DNA of 64,000 nt from Pyrinomonadaceae bacterium (lineage in GTDB: Bacteria > Acidobacteriota > Blastocatellia > Pyrinomonadales > Pyrinomonadaceae): assembly GCA_019694345.1 (NCBI GenBank), contig JAIBCA010000069.1, forward strand, positions 1-64,000, given 5' to 3'. Of the stretch, positions 63,233 through 64,000 are shown piece by piece (the first letter of the stretch is position 1; the number at the start of each line of letters is the position of its first letter). The translations under genes and the position numbers were made by a program. The notes under the pieces are model-generated. The model made no database searches. It had not been told where the DNA came from and saw only the letters and a program-made list of their open reading frames with translations.

Positions 63233-64000
63233 TGTTAAAGGTCCTGCTGATCGCCGGTGCCCGGCCTAATTTCATGAAGGTCGCGCCGATCTATGCCGAG
63301 ATGAAGCGGCGGTCGGCGGCGTTCGAGCCCGTGATCGTGCACACCGGCCAGCATTACGATGCGGCGATGTCGGACGCGTTCTTTAACGACTTGGGCATGC
63401 CGAAACCCGACGTTTATCTCGGTGTCGGATCAGGCTCTCATGCGGTACAGACCGCCAGGATCATGACCGAGTTCGAACCGGTCCTTCTGGAGCAGCGGCC
63501 TGATTGGGTACTAGTCGTCGGTGACGTGAATTCGACGATAGCTTGTGCTCTCGTCGCGGTAAAGCTTGGGGTTAAGGTCGTTCATGTCGAGGCGGGACTT
63601 CGTTCGCGTGATCGTGCTATGCCCGAGGAGATAAACCGGATCCTGACCGATTCGATCTCGGACCTGCTTTTGACCACATCACAGGACGCTGACCAAAACC
63701 TCAAGGCTGAGGGCATCCCGGCTGAAAAGATCCGATTCGTCGGTAACGTGATGATCGATTCCCTGCGCGAGCACCTCAAGGTGGCCGCGGCGTCCGACAT
63801 TCGCGAGAAACTGGATGTGGCCGAAGGCGAATACGCCGTCTGTACACTGCATCGTCCGTCGAACGTCGACGACAAACCGGTATTTTCGGGCATTATCAAT
63901 GCGCTTGCCAAGATCTCCGGGAGGCTGCCGATCATCTTTCCCGTACACCCGCGAACGCGGTCGAAGATCGACGAGTTTGATCTTGCTGAGCAGATCTCGG
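63232..64000 (+). CDS. wecB: UDP-N-acetylglucosamine 2-epimerase, non-hydrolysing (3' end outside window)
   Basis: The ATG at 63232 overlaps the dehydrogenase stop by one base (TGATG). 256 residues are visible, about 70% of the usual 370. 'MLKVLLIAGARPNFMKVAPI', 'VHTGQHYD', 'GDVNSTIACALVAVKL', 'VEAGLRSRDRAMPEEINR' and 'TLHRPSNVD' are all family marks; catalytic Asp, Glu and His residues are in these blocks. It makes UDP-ManNAc from UDP-GlcNAc. Frame open to the last base. Confidence 0.93.
   Translation, partial: MLKVLLIAGARPNFMKVAPIYAEMKRRSAAFEPVIVHTGQHYDAAMSDAFFNDLGMPKPDVYLGVGSGSHAVQTARIMTEFEPVLLEQRPDWVLVVGDVNSTIACALVAVKLGVKVVHVEAGLRSRDRAMPEEINRILTDSISDLLLTTSQDADQNLKAEGIPAEKIRFVGNVMIDSLREHLKVAAASDIREKLDVAEGEYAVCTLHRPSNVDDKPVFSGIINALAKISGRLPIIFPVHPRTRSKIDEFDLAEQIS

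Overview
The window looks like chromosomal DNA of a free-living, Gram-negative, didermic heterotroph. I infer Acidobacteriota, probably class Blastocatellia. The grounds are a very large Oar-like TonB receptor with an N-terminal carboxypeptidase-regulatory domain, several orphan MacB-type permeases, DnaJ/TPR and TPR/receiver proteins, moderately high GC, and dense coding with frequent 1-8 base overlaps and some GTG/TTG starts. No rRNA gene or CRISPR array was seen. I saw no prophage or transposase gene. One tRNA gene (Pro, TGG) is present.

Layout. 1-2.6 kb: the end of a DnaJ/TPR protein, an HD-GYP-like protein and an unknown protein. 2.6-7.7 kb (minus strand): an MFS exporter, a PepSY iron-reductase-like membrane protein with a small Cys-pair protein behind two Fur-like boxes, an enoyl-CoA hydratase, a zinc-ribbon protein and a histone-deacetylase-fold amidohydrolase. 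7.8-13.9 kb (plus): a complete operon for trans-4-hydroxy-L-proline breakdown to 2-oxoglutarate (epimerase, three-subunit D-hydroxyproline dehydrogenase, deaminase, semialdehyde dehydrogenase). 13.9-21.1 kb: a polysaccharide deacetylase, a VOC protein and a methyltransferase, then rpmE - DUF1385 - prfA - phosphatase - TPR protein, ending at a strong terminator. 21.2-26.3 kb: the 1243-residue TonB receptor and a thioredoxin-reductase-like flavoprotein without redox cysteines. 26.6-30.9 kb: a TPR/zinc-ribbon/receiver protein and a CheA-like hybrid kinase with no CheW-like domain.

30.9-39.5 kb (minus): an SDR, gatB, a small exported protein, then a BtuB-like receptor and a BtuCDF-like ABC transporter. 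This last group is preceded by a compact cobalamin riboswitch with a good sigma-70-type promoter, so it is best read as vitamin B12 uptake. A composite hairpin repeat lies between btuF and btuC and overlaps the btuC start. 40-48.5 kb (minus): a glycine-rich RRM protein with a long structured leader, a secreted GH38 enzyme, two intact MacB-like permeases, threonine synthase with a repeat-like in-frame insertion, and a third permease broken by one in-frame TAA.

48.6-64 kb: an unknown exported protein; a tesA-like esterase divergent from a ybbA/ybbP-like ABC transporter (the E. coli arrangement); an unknown helical protein; rdgB; tRNA-Pro; HU; a small protein with a structured leader; a polytopic membrane protein; yqeY; a UbiA-type prenyltransferase; a DUF2227 protein; a HEAT-like protein; and the first two genes of a surface-polysaccharide locus (nucleotide-sugar dehydrogenase and wecB), which runs off the end. 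All functions are from reading the translated sequence; no database search was possible.
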